Below are positions 21,274 to 31,689 of a stretch of 33,526 nt of DNA, piece by piece. The notes beneath the pieces were generated by a model. That model worked only from the letters and a program-made list of their open reading frames with translations, was not told where the DNA came from and made no database searches. The position numbers were made by a program, and so were the translations under genes. The DNA is from Basidiobolus ranarum (lineage: Eukaryota; Basidiobolomycota; Basidiobolomycetes; Basidiobolales), in the NCBI GenBank assembly GCA_040143965.1, contig JASJQH010006949.1, forward strand, positions 1 through 33,526, written 5' to 3'. Position 1 is the first letter of the stretch; every line of letters begins with the position of its first letter.

Positions 21274-21552
21274 TGTTGAAGTATTTTGGGAGTTTGTTGA
21301 AAGTGGTTTGGAGAACTAGAAGAATTGGTGGATTTCACTTACTGATTTACTGAGTAGAAAGTTCACATTTATAGTTTTGTCAAGAGGTAAACAAATAAAC
21401 GTATAAAATGTGTTAAGAAAGATCCTAGGAACATGTGTGCAAAGTTTGAGGCTTCTAGCACAAGTTCTCGAAATATTCTAGTTCAATATGGAATAACTGA
21501 ATACTAAGTTATATATGACTATATAGATGTTTAGGTTATGTTAATTTCAACA
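21274..21552 (-). repeat. Right arm of the inverted-repeat element
   Basis: A 279-base arm, reverse complement of the left arm. Its complement begins TGTTGAAATTAACAT and ends TACTTCAACA. Confidence 0.85.
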
Positions 21553-22256
21553 GCAAGAGAAGTGTACGAGACTATCGCTGAGCATCTGAATGGGTATTCG
21601 CATTGTTTAGGTAATCGAAGGATTCCAGAAGCATCTTTTTTCAATCAGTGTAAGAGCTATCATCTGGATGCTTGTATGCTCAGAAAACGTGTCCAAACAG
21701 ACTGACGGAGTAGAGCTGATTATCGCGAACTTTGGTTGGAAACGATTTGCATCCACGAATCTGTGGAGTACCGATCCTCTCGTAATCAGTCATGGCTTGT
21801 GTTTTCAATGTAACCAAACATGCTTTCACATTGTTCAATTAGCAGCAAATTGCGCAGAAATTCACGTAGCCTTTAGTTACGTATTGGCTATATTAAGCAC
21901 ATCAACAATTCATTTAACTCTCAGCGTTTCTTATGTGTTCGGGGGGCTGAAAAAGACCGCATTTTCGATTTTCTAAACCGCAGCTAGCAATTTGGTGTTA
22001 CCCAATTGGCCCAGTCATTAACATAAACGGAGTGAGGGAACTAGTAAAAAGACTCACACGATTATTATAGTTCTAATTTAGAAATGCCATCTGGATGTTG
22101 CCTGTTGAGCCAATCTGCGGATGGTATGGAAGAACTCTGTCAAGTTAATCGAGATAAAATAAAAAATTTATTATACACGGCGCTGCGAACTGTGGAATTT
22201 TATCTATTTGAACTAAATTTTTGACTTGAACTAATTATCCTTTGTTCTTAATCAAA
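21553..22256. other. Intergenic region
   Basis: About 700 bases between the mobile element and the GrpE gene. One open frame (21668-21976, 102 codons) is Cys-containing and hydrophobic towards its end, but it matches nothing I know. The last 100 bases are the likely GrpE promoter and leader. Confidence 0.4.
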
Positions 22257-22975
22257 ATGTCCACTCTTCGCGTTGCCTCCGTTGTCAAATCCAATTTTGG
22301 CATCCTTTCTGCCGTTAGAACCTCTACCAAGACTAGTTCTATCTTTACGCTTCGTAATGGTGCACGATTCTATACTGACAAGAAAGAGGAGGAAAAGACT
22401 GAAACTTCTGGTGCCGAAGAGGTCAAAAGTGCCGAAGTAACCGAAGAAGATAAAGACAAGAAATTGGCTGAAATTAAAGTAAAACTATATTATATTCACT
22501 AGGTCTACTTATAACTTGCTCATACTTTTAATCCATATTGAATTAGGATGCTTATCTTCGTTGCCTTGCCGAAATGGAAAATGTACGAAACCGCACTCGC
22601 AAGGAGATCGAGCAAGCTTCACAATATGCTATCACGAAGTTTGCTAAAGATCTGCTCAATACTGTCGATATTCTGAACATGGCTTTGAAGGCTGTCCCAG
22701 AAACTGCTCGTGAGGGCAACACTCATCTTCAGAACCTTTATACTGGTGTGACTATGACCGAAACTGAATTAGTCAAGGCTTTGAATCGACATGGTGTTGT
22801 CCAGGATAACCCTGCTGGTCAAAAGTTTGATCCTAATGTTCATCAAGCTTTATATCAAGTTCCTATGCCTGATAAGGAGCCAGGCACTATTATCTCGGTG
22901 GAGAAGATTGGTTACTTACTCCGCGGTAGAGTGCTACGTGCTGCTCAAGTTGGTGTTGTTCAAGATAGAGATTAG
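22257..22975 (+). CDS. MGE1: GrpE homologue, mitochondrial nucleotide exchange factor
   Basis: Mge1 releases ADP from matrix Hsp70 and so drives protein import, folding and iron-sulphur cluster assembly. Exons 22257-22478 and 22547-22975 give 216 residues. The intron (GTAAAA donor, AATTAG acceptor) joins KKLAEIK to DAYLRCLAEMENVRNRT, the conserved start of the GrpE core. The first 45 residues are basic and Ser/Thr-rich (MSTLRVASVVKSNFG, TLRNGARFYTDKKEEE), a typical matrix presequence with a likely cut near FYT. After an acidic linker come the long helix (RKEIEQASQYAITKFAKDLL) and the C-terminal beta domain with the GrpE signature ISVEKIGYLLRGRVLRAAQV. Translation starts at the ATG at 22257; the frame opens earlier at a TTG. 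Confidence 0.97.
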
Positions 22976-24397
22976 CCATCGTAGAGTGGTCTCCGTTACA
23001 AGTACTACCCTAAATCCATCAAGCATCAATTTTTTCACATTTCCCTTATATACAATAGTACACAACCCATCCTTCATACATTATGTTTTCATATTATCGT
23101 TTTCTGCATTTCCTATAGTATTTTACTGTCGGGTATAGAAACAAACAGTATACAGTTTGAATACTTTCCCTTTTGTTTCCGTGATCTAATAAAGATAGTG
23201 TACTTTTTCATCTGCAGAGCCATCACGTTATCCTTTTTACTTGAACTCGACATGAGAGTGATTCTGCATATACATAATATCTCGGCTTGGGACTGTTTTT
23301 AAGAAACTCTATTTTTTACGGTGTTTTAGCAGGGGATAAAACTATGATTTACCGTTACGGTTCGCTTCGTAAGCTAAATCTCACGGACCCATGTTTGTGT
23401 AATATATGAATCCTAAACGTGAAGTCCTCCGTCTCTGATCCCAGAGTTGATGATCATCTCACTTGTATGTAGCTATCAGTACCCCGCTGTACTTGCTACA
23501 TGCTTGGATGTACATTTCATCGATCTTTGCCACTAGTGCTTAGGTGATGCAGCATGTACGTGTGCTGTGCACAACGAATTGTTGGATTACCCCATAAATT
23601 GTTCAAACGGTCATGGAGCCACTCAGTCTCGAACTCACTGTGCGAGATCCCAACATAGTTTGCCAACTAAATCATATTGACGTCGTGACGAAACCGAGAG
23701 AGAAGTCAAGCGAACCTATTTTATTCAGCCATGAAGAATCCCACAGTGTGAATGCTAAATTTCGCACAGTGGTGTTTCTTCCCAGATTATGGAAATTCTT
23801 ATTTCACTTAAGCTAAAATAAGGTCAATCTGGTACACAAATGACTTGCATAATCCGATCGATATATTGATATGCTCGTACGTAGTTCAACTTCAGATGGG
23901 TCCAAATCTCCAGTGCTTTGCCATATTAAGTATTCTTCTCTTTGTATTGAAGATAATGTATATTGTATAATCATAGTTAACTTATCGGTTGAGGATTCCA
24001 ATGGAAGGCTCCATCTTGTACCGCTTCTCTGGCTTTATTCCCCATTAAAAAACATGCTTCTGAATTGGTACTTGGTCTCACATGATAGTTCTATCTCACG
24101 CCCTATTGAAGTACATTTTCGCAAGTGCCTGGATGTTGAGGTTGTCTGCGTTGTAAGATAGAACTAAACGTATGAATAAGTCACGAATCAAATCTCATCT
24201 TCTCTCTAGCGATAAGAGTAACGGTATTTACAATATTATTTAATATGGTAATTTTTATTTACCAGATGGAGATCGTTTACCGTTGAGGTACCGGGCATTA
24301 TCATCTAAAAGATAAGGAAAGCCCGTTGGGGTTTTTAGTCAGAAACTATAAATGGCGGTCCAAGACTAACTATAAGGTACTTCTGGTTGTGTATACG
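22976..24397. other. Gene-poor stretch
   Basis: About 1.4 kb with no gene I can support. T-rich sequence just after the GrpE stop fits a 3' untranslated region. Open frames at 23613-23816 and 23871-24161 show no recognisable motif. The last 200 bases are the likely ferroportin promoter. Confidence 0.45.
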
Positions 24398-26215
24398 ATG
24401 TCGGTTGAAGGTCAAAAAATCAAGTCTGATGATGCTTTTGAGCATCATTCAGATGCCGTCGGAAGTTTGGATGCGAGACACAAAGTTCCTACTAAGACTT
24501 ATCTGTGGCTCTTTGCTTTTCAATTGCTCAAGCATGTTCATGATTTATTGCCGCTAAAGACTTGGTCACCATAGTAACAATCTTCTTCTATTTCAGCACC
24601 TGGTGCGACCGCTTGTATGACTTTGGCTCCTATTTATTTATCATTGACATTTTTAAGAATACTCTACTACCTTCGTCAGTGTATGGCTTCGTACTAACTG
24701 GAGTTGGCATCTTGTTGAGTAGTTGGATTGGTAAATGGGTTGACTATGTTGCTAGATATACAGGTGAGCCTATATATTTTTATATTTTGAGAGTTCTGTC
24801 TTGTCTAATCTACGCATCACCTAGCGGCACTTGTTGCTATTCCGATCAAGAGAATGAGTGTCGCTATCATGTGTCTTGGGTTTTGGTTTCTTTTGAGTAA
24901 ATACAACTTTGCCAATGACTCGGATAAATCTGTGATTTATGGAGTTTTCGGAGTTATCGTACTTTTCGCTAGTGTGCTGAAAGTCGCTACGATTAGCCTG
25001 TCCATTGCGATTGATAGAGTAAGTGTTCAGACCAACAATCACCTGAATTGGAACTTCACCATAACAAACTCTTACATTTCAGGATTGGGTTGTAATTTTA
25101 ACCAAAGGCAATTCTTCGGCTTTAACGAGTAATTAGATTTGACTTTTCATCGTCATATTTTCTAGTACTAACCGGATAAATCAGCGGTTAATACCAATAT
25201 GCGCCGTATTGATTTGATTAGTAAATTTGCAACGCCATTGTTATTTGGGTTTCTTTCGACATCTCAAGGAGTCATATTTTGCGTGGGATTAACCGGGTTT
25301 TGGAATCTTGCTTCAATGATACCAGAGTTTTTGATCATTCGTCACGTTTACAAGCTTGTTCCAGAACTATCTCAAAGCAAAGTTCTCGAAGAAGAGCACA
25401 GTGACGAAAAAAATAACACTGACTCTAAGATGGGTGTCCTCTCTCGGTTTTATCATGGTTGGCTGACGTACATAAATCATCCTGTATTTCCTTGTGAGTA
25501 CCCACCAAAGTTTAGCGTTCGAAGGACAAACAACTTATATATCCACTAATTGTTTGCCTCATTAGCTTCACTCGCGTATTCAATGATATACATGTCTGTC
25601 TTGAGTATCGCAGGAACCATGGTTTCTTATCTGTCATGGAAGGGATATTCCGAGTACGTGATTGGTATAATGCGTAGTTTGATGACTGCTCTGGCTTTCC
25701 TAGGTACTTTTGTAATGCCCATCATGAAACGTTTTCTCGGAGTGTATCGTACAGCCAGAGCTTCAATTTGGATTGAGGTGGCTTCCTTGATTCCAGTCAT
25801 CGTATCTTTTTTCCTTGCCCAAAACAAGCTCTCTGCCGTGCTACTCTTCGGTAATTTGAACGGACTATTTAGATTCAAGCCAGTTAGCTATTCTTTGTAA
25901 CATTACGAACTCTATAATTTAGGTGGTATTTCCCTCTCTCGGTTAGGTGTATGGGTATTTGATCTTAGTCAAACTCAGATCATGCAGGAAAGAGTTGAAA
26001 ATGCGCAAGCCGGTCTAATCAATGGTTGGCAATATTCTTTAACCAATGTGTTCGATTTGGGTCAATTTTTGTTGACCATGATCTGGAGTGATCCTCGCCA
26101 ATTCCACATTCCGGCAGTAATTTCTTTTGTGATGGTAGTATTGGCAGCCATAACATTTACTAGCCAATATCACAAAGTTGCAAGAGGTACGATCAATGCT
26201 CAACCTTTGAACTAG
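24398..26215 (+). CDS. Ferroportin-like iron exporter (SLC40 family)
   Basis: SLC40 proteins export Fe2+ across membranes. Seven exons: 24398-24531, 24597-24763, 24825-25018, 25083-25128, 25185-25493, 25566-25850 and 25923-26215, giving 475 residues with many hydrophobic helices. Family landmarks are TWCDRLYDFGSYLF (human STWGDRMW; the Asp of the first metal site is kept), AIDRDWVVILTKGNSSALT, NTNMRRIDLISKFATPLLFG, GFWNLASMIPEF, HGWLTYINHPVF and SRLGVWVFDLSQTQIMQERV, then GLINGWQYSLTNVFDL. The region matching the human hepcidin-binding Cys326 reads YMSVLSIAGTMVSYLSWKG and has no Cys, as expected in an organism without hepcidin. It is shorter than human ferroportin (571 residues), mainly through shorter loops and tail. 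Intron 1 appears to use a GC donor. Intron 4 has a perfect TACTAAC branch site. The membrane (plasma or vacuole) cannot be told. Confidence 0.92.
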
Positions 26216-26428
26216 ATATTCCTTCAATGCAACATATATATACCATACATCAATATATACTCTGAATCGTATAACTGTCTTTGTGTTGTTTTACCCCATG
26301 ACTCTCTCCTCTATGTTATATTACAATTCATTATTTTAGATTTCTTCACATTAAAATGAAAACACGGTTATATGAAATTGTTCTGAAAGAGAGTGTCCTT
26401 TGATTTATTAAGGCAATAAATACTAAAT

Positions 26429-27043
26429 CTAACGATAACGTCTGAGAGACAAAGTATTTCTCTTAATCCAGTTATTACGTCTACCAGAACCAATAGTCTT
26501 ATTGAAAGCGTGACCCTTGCCGTGACCTCTGTTCTTCTTGCCAATAGCAGTAAGTCCGCGAGCTTCACGACGCTTGTGAACGGGGTTACAGATCCAGTTA
26601 ATACGAGCATCACGACGGATAGCCTTGTGGGAGGGATCGACAAGGATGATTTCGAAGTACTTGTAGGTAGAATCTTGGTTTACCCAGTAAGAGTTCAAAA
26701 CACGAAGATTGGCACACTTACGACCAACACGTTCCTCAGCAGTAGCACGAAGAGAACGTTGGTACTTTAAGTGGTTAATACCTTGGTTAACGGGCTTACC
26801 GAATTGAGCACCCTTGGAAACAGGTCTCTTACGGTTACCACGACGAACACGAATACGATAGATAACATAGCCTTGCTTGGCCTTGTATCCTAGGCGACGA
26901 GCCTTATCGGGACGGGAAGGACGGGAAGCACGATGGATAACGTTTAACTGTCTGTATTCCCAGCAACGAACGCGGAGCAAAAAGCCCATAACGTCGGATT
27001 GCTTCTTTTTGTACAACTCTTCAATATACTTGTAGGCACCCAT
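26429..27043 (-). CDS. RPL15: 60S ribosomal protein L15 (eL15)
   Basis: A structural protein of the large cytosolic ribosomal subunit. Single coding exon of 204 residues, exactly the family length. It starts [19 protein letters not shown] and ends [17 protein letters not shown], both diagnostic. Highly basic throughout, with the conserved [17 protein letters not shown] and [19 protein letters not shown] blocks. The codons are strongly biased (CGT/CGC Arg, AAG Lys, AAC Asn), as expected for a highly expressed gene. It is convergent with the ferroportin gene, 213 bases apart, and divergent from Skp1. A likely intron lies in its 5' leader. Confidence 0.98.
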   Translation of the reverse strand: MGAYKYIEELYKKKQSDVMGFLLRVRCWEYRQLNVIHRASRPSRPDKARRLGYKAKQGYVIYRIRVRRGNRKRPVSKGAQFGKPVNQGINHLKYQRSLRATAEERVGRKCANLRVLNSYWVNQDSTYKYFEIILVDPSHKAIRRDARINWICNPVHKRREARGLTAIGKKNRGHGKGHAFNKTIGSGRRNNWIKRNTLSLRRYR

Positions 27044-27055
27044 ACTTGTCGTTTG

Positions 27056-27144
27056 CTACTAACTTTTGACAAAAATGTTAGTTCTACTGCTCTAATAAGA
27101 TGAATTTAAATGGATGATCACATTAACGAGATTGATGGAATTAC
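27056..27144 (-). other. Probable 5' leader intron of the L15 gene
   Basis: On the minus strand, a donor GTAATT (27139-27144) is followed by a branch-like GAACTAAC (27077-27084) and acceptors ending TTAG at 27059 or TAG at 27056, only 12-15 bases before the ATG. Just upstream of the donor is a pyrimidine-rich run. Leader introns are common in ribosomal protein genes; here it is inference from the signals alone. Confidence 0.5.
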
Positions 27145-27493
27145 CTTCAATCTAAGGAAGTAAAAGGGCAGAGGAGGTTTGGACTGCACACTCTCAGCAA
27201 TATTTATTACCCTATTTCTGATCGTCCCCTTATATTTTCTACCCTGCTTTTTGCAGTATTTGTAAACCATGTTCTTGAAATATGATTTTATTTATTCATA
27301 TAAATGCATTTAAGCGTTTAAAAGATTGTATTGCATGCTGGTTTCATTGAGTTTGATTGAACAGGTTTATCCAACCCTAATTCCATCATCCAATCAAGTT
27401 GTGTTAATTATTCATGAGCATATAGGTTGATAATGCACCTCCGCTAAAACCTTCTTATCAACACAAATAACAAGTCCAACTTTAAGGCTTAGT
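27145..27493. other. Shared promoter region of L15 (-) and Skp1 (+)
   Basis: A short region between divergent genes. It contains a CT-rich tract on the minus strand next to the L15 leader. No further gene was seen. Confidence 0.45.
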
Positions 27494-28154
27494 ATGATTA
27501 TATTGACCAGCTCCGAAGGTACGGAATTCGTGGTTGGACCGGAGGTTATTGAAAAGTCTACACTGATAAAACTAATGCTTGAGGATGTTGGTGACTGCAA
27601 TGGCGACACAGGTAAGCTATCTCTTCGTTTTAGTAACGCTCGCTTCCAGAGGCTCGTTGTATATTAGCAACTAAATTCTTATTTTCAAAGCCATACCTCT
27701 ATCTAACGTAAGTGGTCCTATTCTCACCAAAGTGATTGAATATTGTATTCATCACCAAGAAGATCCTACTGAGAGCGACGATGATAGACCAAATACCTCA
27801 GAAGACATTAGCGAATGGGACTACGAATTTTGTCAAGTAGGCCAAGAAACACTATTTGAATTGATCCTGGTATTTTGTTGTCTCTTAGTCTTATATTTCT
27901 CAGTGCTATACATTCAATTTTTCACTCGATTATAGGCTGCTAACTATCTAGAGATCAAATCACTTCTTAGCCTCACCTGTAGAACAGTTGCTAATATAAT
28001 ACAAGGTAATGTTGGATCCATATTTATTCAATGGGAACTAGTAAGCAAATATAAACTATCATTAGGCAGAAGTCCAGAAGAGATCAGAAAGGTTTTCAAA
28101 ATCTCCAATGATTTAGAGCAAGTACGTCGCGAACATGAATGGTGCGATCGTTAA
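27494..28154 (+). CDS. SKP1: Skp1, SCF ubiquitin ligase adaptor
   Basis: Skp1 links F-box proteins to the cullin of SCF ubiquitin ligases. Exons: 27494-27611, 27691-27869, 27936-28005 and 28066-28154, giving 151 residues; all three introns are GT-AG with consistent phases. The chain follows the family from end to end: [51 protein letters not shown], an acidic loop, [38 protein letters not shown], then the F-box-binding C-terminal helices [15 protein letters not shown] and REHEWCDR. The usual acidic 'TPEEE' turn between IxND and the last helix is missing: ND is followed directly by [10 protein letters not shown]. That makes the protein a few residues shorter than most Skp1 proteins (about 160). 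Confidence 0.96.
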
Positions 28155-29169
28155 ATCTAATAGGCTTGGACTAATGGAACCTCTGCTATCCACTCCCTCC
28201 AAATATGACAGTTCAGACAATACCTCCACTCGTTTGTGCTTTGATATTTATATCTGTTAATAAAATGCTATAGTGTATGGTTGATCTTGGGGATGGCAAG
28301 CATGATTGTTTCGCTGTACCTCACTTCACTTGTATATACGGTTTCAGACTGTCAACATCAATGTTGATGGTTTTTCCGTAGTATCACACGCCTACGTGAT
28401 TAGTAGAGAAGTCGAATTTAGATGGAAAGCATAAGGTGCAGGGTTACCTAAAAGAGGTGCAATTGTTTCCAGGACCTGTCTTATGTAAATTTATATCATA
28501 GCGTGGAGTCACTGTGTGTCAATTCATGACAGCTAATACCCTAAGTAACATATATGATTTCATCGAGTAGAGATGCCATATTCTTTGAATGATTTAAACT
28601 ACATTCAATGCTTATAGCTAGCAACATGATGGACCGTGAATCACTACAAAAGACCATTGCCATATAAGTTAAATTTAGTGACTGAACATCATATGATGAA
28701 TAATAGTACCAATTTGGGTACTATCCAAATATGGCTATCCCAAAGAGCAAGAAATAAACAGTCGTATTTTGACATGAGAAGCAACAGAAGAGTTTTGTAC
28801 CGGCGCTGTAGTTGGAAAGTACTAGAAATCCCTTTTCAAGTGGAAAAATAACACTTGATGCTGATTAATAATGTCTTTAGATGATGACGTTTCAAATTGT
28901 AATATCAATGCACCACACAGTCCTTTACATCAGCGATGTAATCACTGATCGCCGTCTTACGTGAAACATCCATGAGAGGAACCATGCTATTGAGTATAAG
29001 AGTTGTAAGCCTAAATATTTGGGGGGCTCGATGGATTTCGAACGTTTAGGATCTTCTGACCAATGCTTATTTTAATTAGAATGATCTTTACCTAGATTTA
29101 AGAAAGCAAATAGAAAATACATATAGGAGCTACTTCACCTTCATCACAATATTGCTCCACCCCAAGACT
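28155..29169. other. Intergenic region
   Basis: About 1 kb between Skp1 and the first GPCR. A plus-strand frame at 28636-28851 (71 codons) is basic but matches nothing known to me. The rest is presumed promoter of the GPCR gene. Confidence 0.4.
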
Positions 29170-30228
29170 ATGGACTTTCAAACATATAACAAGGTCCACA
29201 ATATCTTATGCGCTCTGTCCATCACGTCCTCCCTCTTTGTAGCAATGGTAATCATTGTTATCTGGGTATATAATAAAGAGGCGGTGGACCGTGTGAGCAT
29301 CCGATTGACGCTGGCTATGTTGGTATCGGATGCTCTATTTACTACCGCGAGTATATGGGCAAACCATCAAGAAGTGGGCTGGGTATCTACATTCTGTATG
29401 TGGATTTACCTATTTGCCTTCAACTCATTCTGCTTCTTAAACATTACAATTGTTTTAAACCTGTATCTGATATTTGTACAGGGCAGGCGTAATGCTGTGA
29501 ATCTGGAGCGGATCTACTTTTTGACAGTCTTTTCTATGGCGTTTACTTTAGCCACTCTACCAGCAGCCTTCGGAGTCATTGGAGCTGACCCTGTGGCTCG
29601 TACATGTTGGTATATCAACGAAAAGAGTACTAGTGCAAGAGTTTGGCAACTTGTAACCTATGTCATACCTTCATTATCTTGCGTAATTTTCTGCACTATA
29701 ACTCTGATATTGGTCATGGTTCACTTACTCAGGCAAAGAGCATACTTTGCTCGAGATGCTTACAGTTGTTCTGGAAATATCGAGTCTTCCAGAAGGGCGA
29801 TACGCCACCAACGAATGATAAACTTAATGGTGACTAGGATTATTCTCTATCCCATTGTAATTATCTTGGTTCGATTTCCAATTGTATTTGTCATAGCGTT
29901 TGTGTATGTACGCAAAGATCAGCCAATTCCACCTTGGAGTCCACAAACAACACAGATCTGCGATGCCTCTCAAGGGTTCCTGAATGCTCTAGTATTTTGT
30001 CTTGATCCGGCTCTTCATTCAGCTTGGTACTCTTTTCGCGTAAAAATGACCCGACAATACTGTTTGCGTTCTTGCCTCGACTCCAGCTTCCGAAACAATA
30101 TTGTATTGAAATTCTTCAAATTATTTGCGTTCAAATCCTATGACGAGGAAAGCCTGCTCTCAGACTCTTTTAAGTACACAGACATAAAGACCGACGAAGA
30201 TGCTGATGAGATCAAGAAACTTCTATAA
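29170..30228 (+). CDS. Seven-transmembrane receptor, cAMP-receptor-like fungal GPCR
   Basis: An intronless gene of 352 residues with seven hydrophobic segments (about residues 12-33, 45-63, 72-101, 115-138, 158-186, 221-246 and 263-280), so a plasma-membrane G-protein-coupled receptor is likely. Features of the slime-mould cAMP-receptor/fungal class are the helix 2 segment RLTLAMLVSDALFTTASIWA, a Cys in helix 3 (TFCMWIYLFAFNSF), a Cys in the second outer loop (ARTCWYINEK), and the third inner loop with basic patch SSRRAIRHQRMINLMVTRII. The helix 6 Pro-containing segment LYPIVIILVRFPIVF and helix 7 NALVFCLDPAL follow. The tail is acidic (YTDIKTDEDADEIKK) with Ser/Thr sites. The ATG at 29170 is preferred over an upstream TTG. 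The ligand is unknown. Confidence 0.88.
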   Translation: MDFQTYNKVHNILCALSITSSLFVAMVIIVIWVYNKEAVDRVSIRLTLAMLVSDALFTTASIWANHQEVGWVSTFCMWIYLFAFNSFCFLNITIVLNLYLIFVQGRRNAVNLERIYFLTVFSMAFTLATLPAAFGVIGADPVARTCWYINEKSTSARVWQLVTYVIPSLSCVIFCTITLILVMVHLLRQRAYFARDAYSCSGNIESSRRAIRHQRMINLMVTRIILYPIVIILVRFPIVFVIAFVYVRKDQPIPPWSPQTTQICDASQGFLNALVFCLDPALHSAWYSFRVKMTRQYCLRSCLDSSFRNNIVLKFFKLFAFKSYDEESLLSDSFKYTDIKTDEDADEIKKLL

Positions 30229-31689
30229 ACAACGCAGTTCTTGAAGAACAAGTACTGCTAAGAGCATTGTGATATTGATTACCTTCAGCTTCATTAACAA
30301 TTGTATGAATGCTTTTTACTGAAACTATCATTAATGCCTAACACTGGATTGGTGCTTACTAGTCTAGCGAGATACTATTCTCAATTAAATCGACACCTTC
30401 TGCTATCTAAGTAGGGACCAACAATCTTCATTGAATAAAGAGAGTACAAGAAGGTTATTTTGAATTGATGACTGAAATAGGGACATTACAAATTTCAGTC
30501 CCAGCAGGCCTATGGCCCACTACGTCATAAGCAAAATAAATAAATACTAGTATCAACATAACTAACTCTATTCCACCAAATGGAAATGAATACACTTCTA
30601 GACTAAGCTAAGCAATACTCACCAATAGATCAAGCTATTCTATCTATAGCACAAATCCATTTCAATTTGATAGGAAGGTTGAAAGCAGCCAAGCTGTTAA
30701 AGTAACTTTTGAGGAGGTTAGCGCTAGAACTGGAGCTCTTATACATGCGGAGTAAGGCATTTACAAGGCAATAGAAATCCATTCAAAAATGTAGGCATAA
30801 CCCAATCATAGTCTAGTGCAAGCCAAAAAGTGAAAATGCAGCATGTGTGTTGCTTTCATTCTATTATGTGAGGCATTGTAACTCGACTTCCATCAATAGA
30901 TAGGAATTCACCTCGCAAATATTCTGGGGTACTTAATGACTGGCTAAAATTTGGAGTCTTAGTACTTTAGTGCTGATAAGTCAGCATTACCTCCAAACCA
31001 ATGATGAAGGAGACATCTCATGGGAGAGCAGTGAATGGCGGGATCGGAAGATTGACAGCTGATCTCAGATCAAGTAATAATTGCAGTGAAGAGTTTGATT
31101 TAAACTATAAGGAAACTAACTGTCAGGGATGATTTTGCTTATGTCATGGAGGGGGGGGTGCTTGATACAACACTGCAGATGACTATGTGCCTCGGAATTT
31201 CATATAAAATATCATGTATTTGTGCCGACATCATGGAAAAACTTATCCCCTTTAGTTTCCGGAGAATTTCCACAAACTCCAGAGATTATCATAGGGATAT
31301 AGATCGAATCAAGATCAGTTTCAAAATGATTTATTAGTCAATACAAGTCTATGGTTTAAGGTGGCCCAAAGCTTCCACAAATTCTCAATTGAATGAGTAA
31401 TGAATGGGGGTAGGGTTGGTAGGCAAAGGACCGTGCGATTATTATGTATCGGTTGAGGATAGATGGATATTATTTAGTGAGATGCTTTTGAAAAAGAAAA
31501 TTGACTACACCCTCTCAAAGACATTAGAATCCGAATTCGATTTTGCTATATCTTCAGTGCTCAATTCTTCCGATCGGCAGATCGTAACTACAAGTAAAAG
31601 ATGATCTCGGGAATGAAGTGAGGAGTATCTAAAATGGTTCCACGTGAAATGAACGGAGTTCTTGAGCTGCGAGTGAAGGGAACCAACCT
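30229..31689. other. Intergenic region between two convergent GPCR genes
   Basis: About 1.5 kb that should contain both polyadenylation regions. Short frames at 31146-31337 and 31404-31604 (63 and 66 codons) have no recognisable motif. A G-run of nine lies near 31150. Confidence 0.45.

Larger units (their letters stand above)
20527..21552. mobile_element. Inverted-repeat (foldback-like) element with long arms, carrying a nested solo LTR
   Basis: Two arms, 20527-20847 and 21274-21552, are inverted copies of each other at roughly 89% identity by eye over the inner 180 bases. Both outer ends begin TGTTG (left TGTTGGAATTAG, right complement TGTTGAAATTAA), and both inner ends stop at ACTTCAACA, so each arm has TGTTG...CAACA termini. 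Without the nested LTR the unique centre is only about 100 bases. There is no coding capacity. Two readings fit: a foldback-type non-autonomous DNA element, or two related solo LTRs in opposite orientation. No clear target-site duplication is seen at the outer ends (GTAAC left, GCAAG right). The arm divergence makes it clearly older than the LTR inside it. Confidence 0.85.

Noticed and set aside
21668-21976. A 102-codon open frame between the mobile element and the GrpE gene
   Set aside because: No domain, no codon bias like the neighbouring genes, and no plausible splice partners.
26510-26770. Plus-strand open frame antisense to L15
   Set aside because: It is a shadow of the highly conserved ribosomal protein gene on the other strand.
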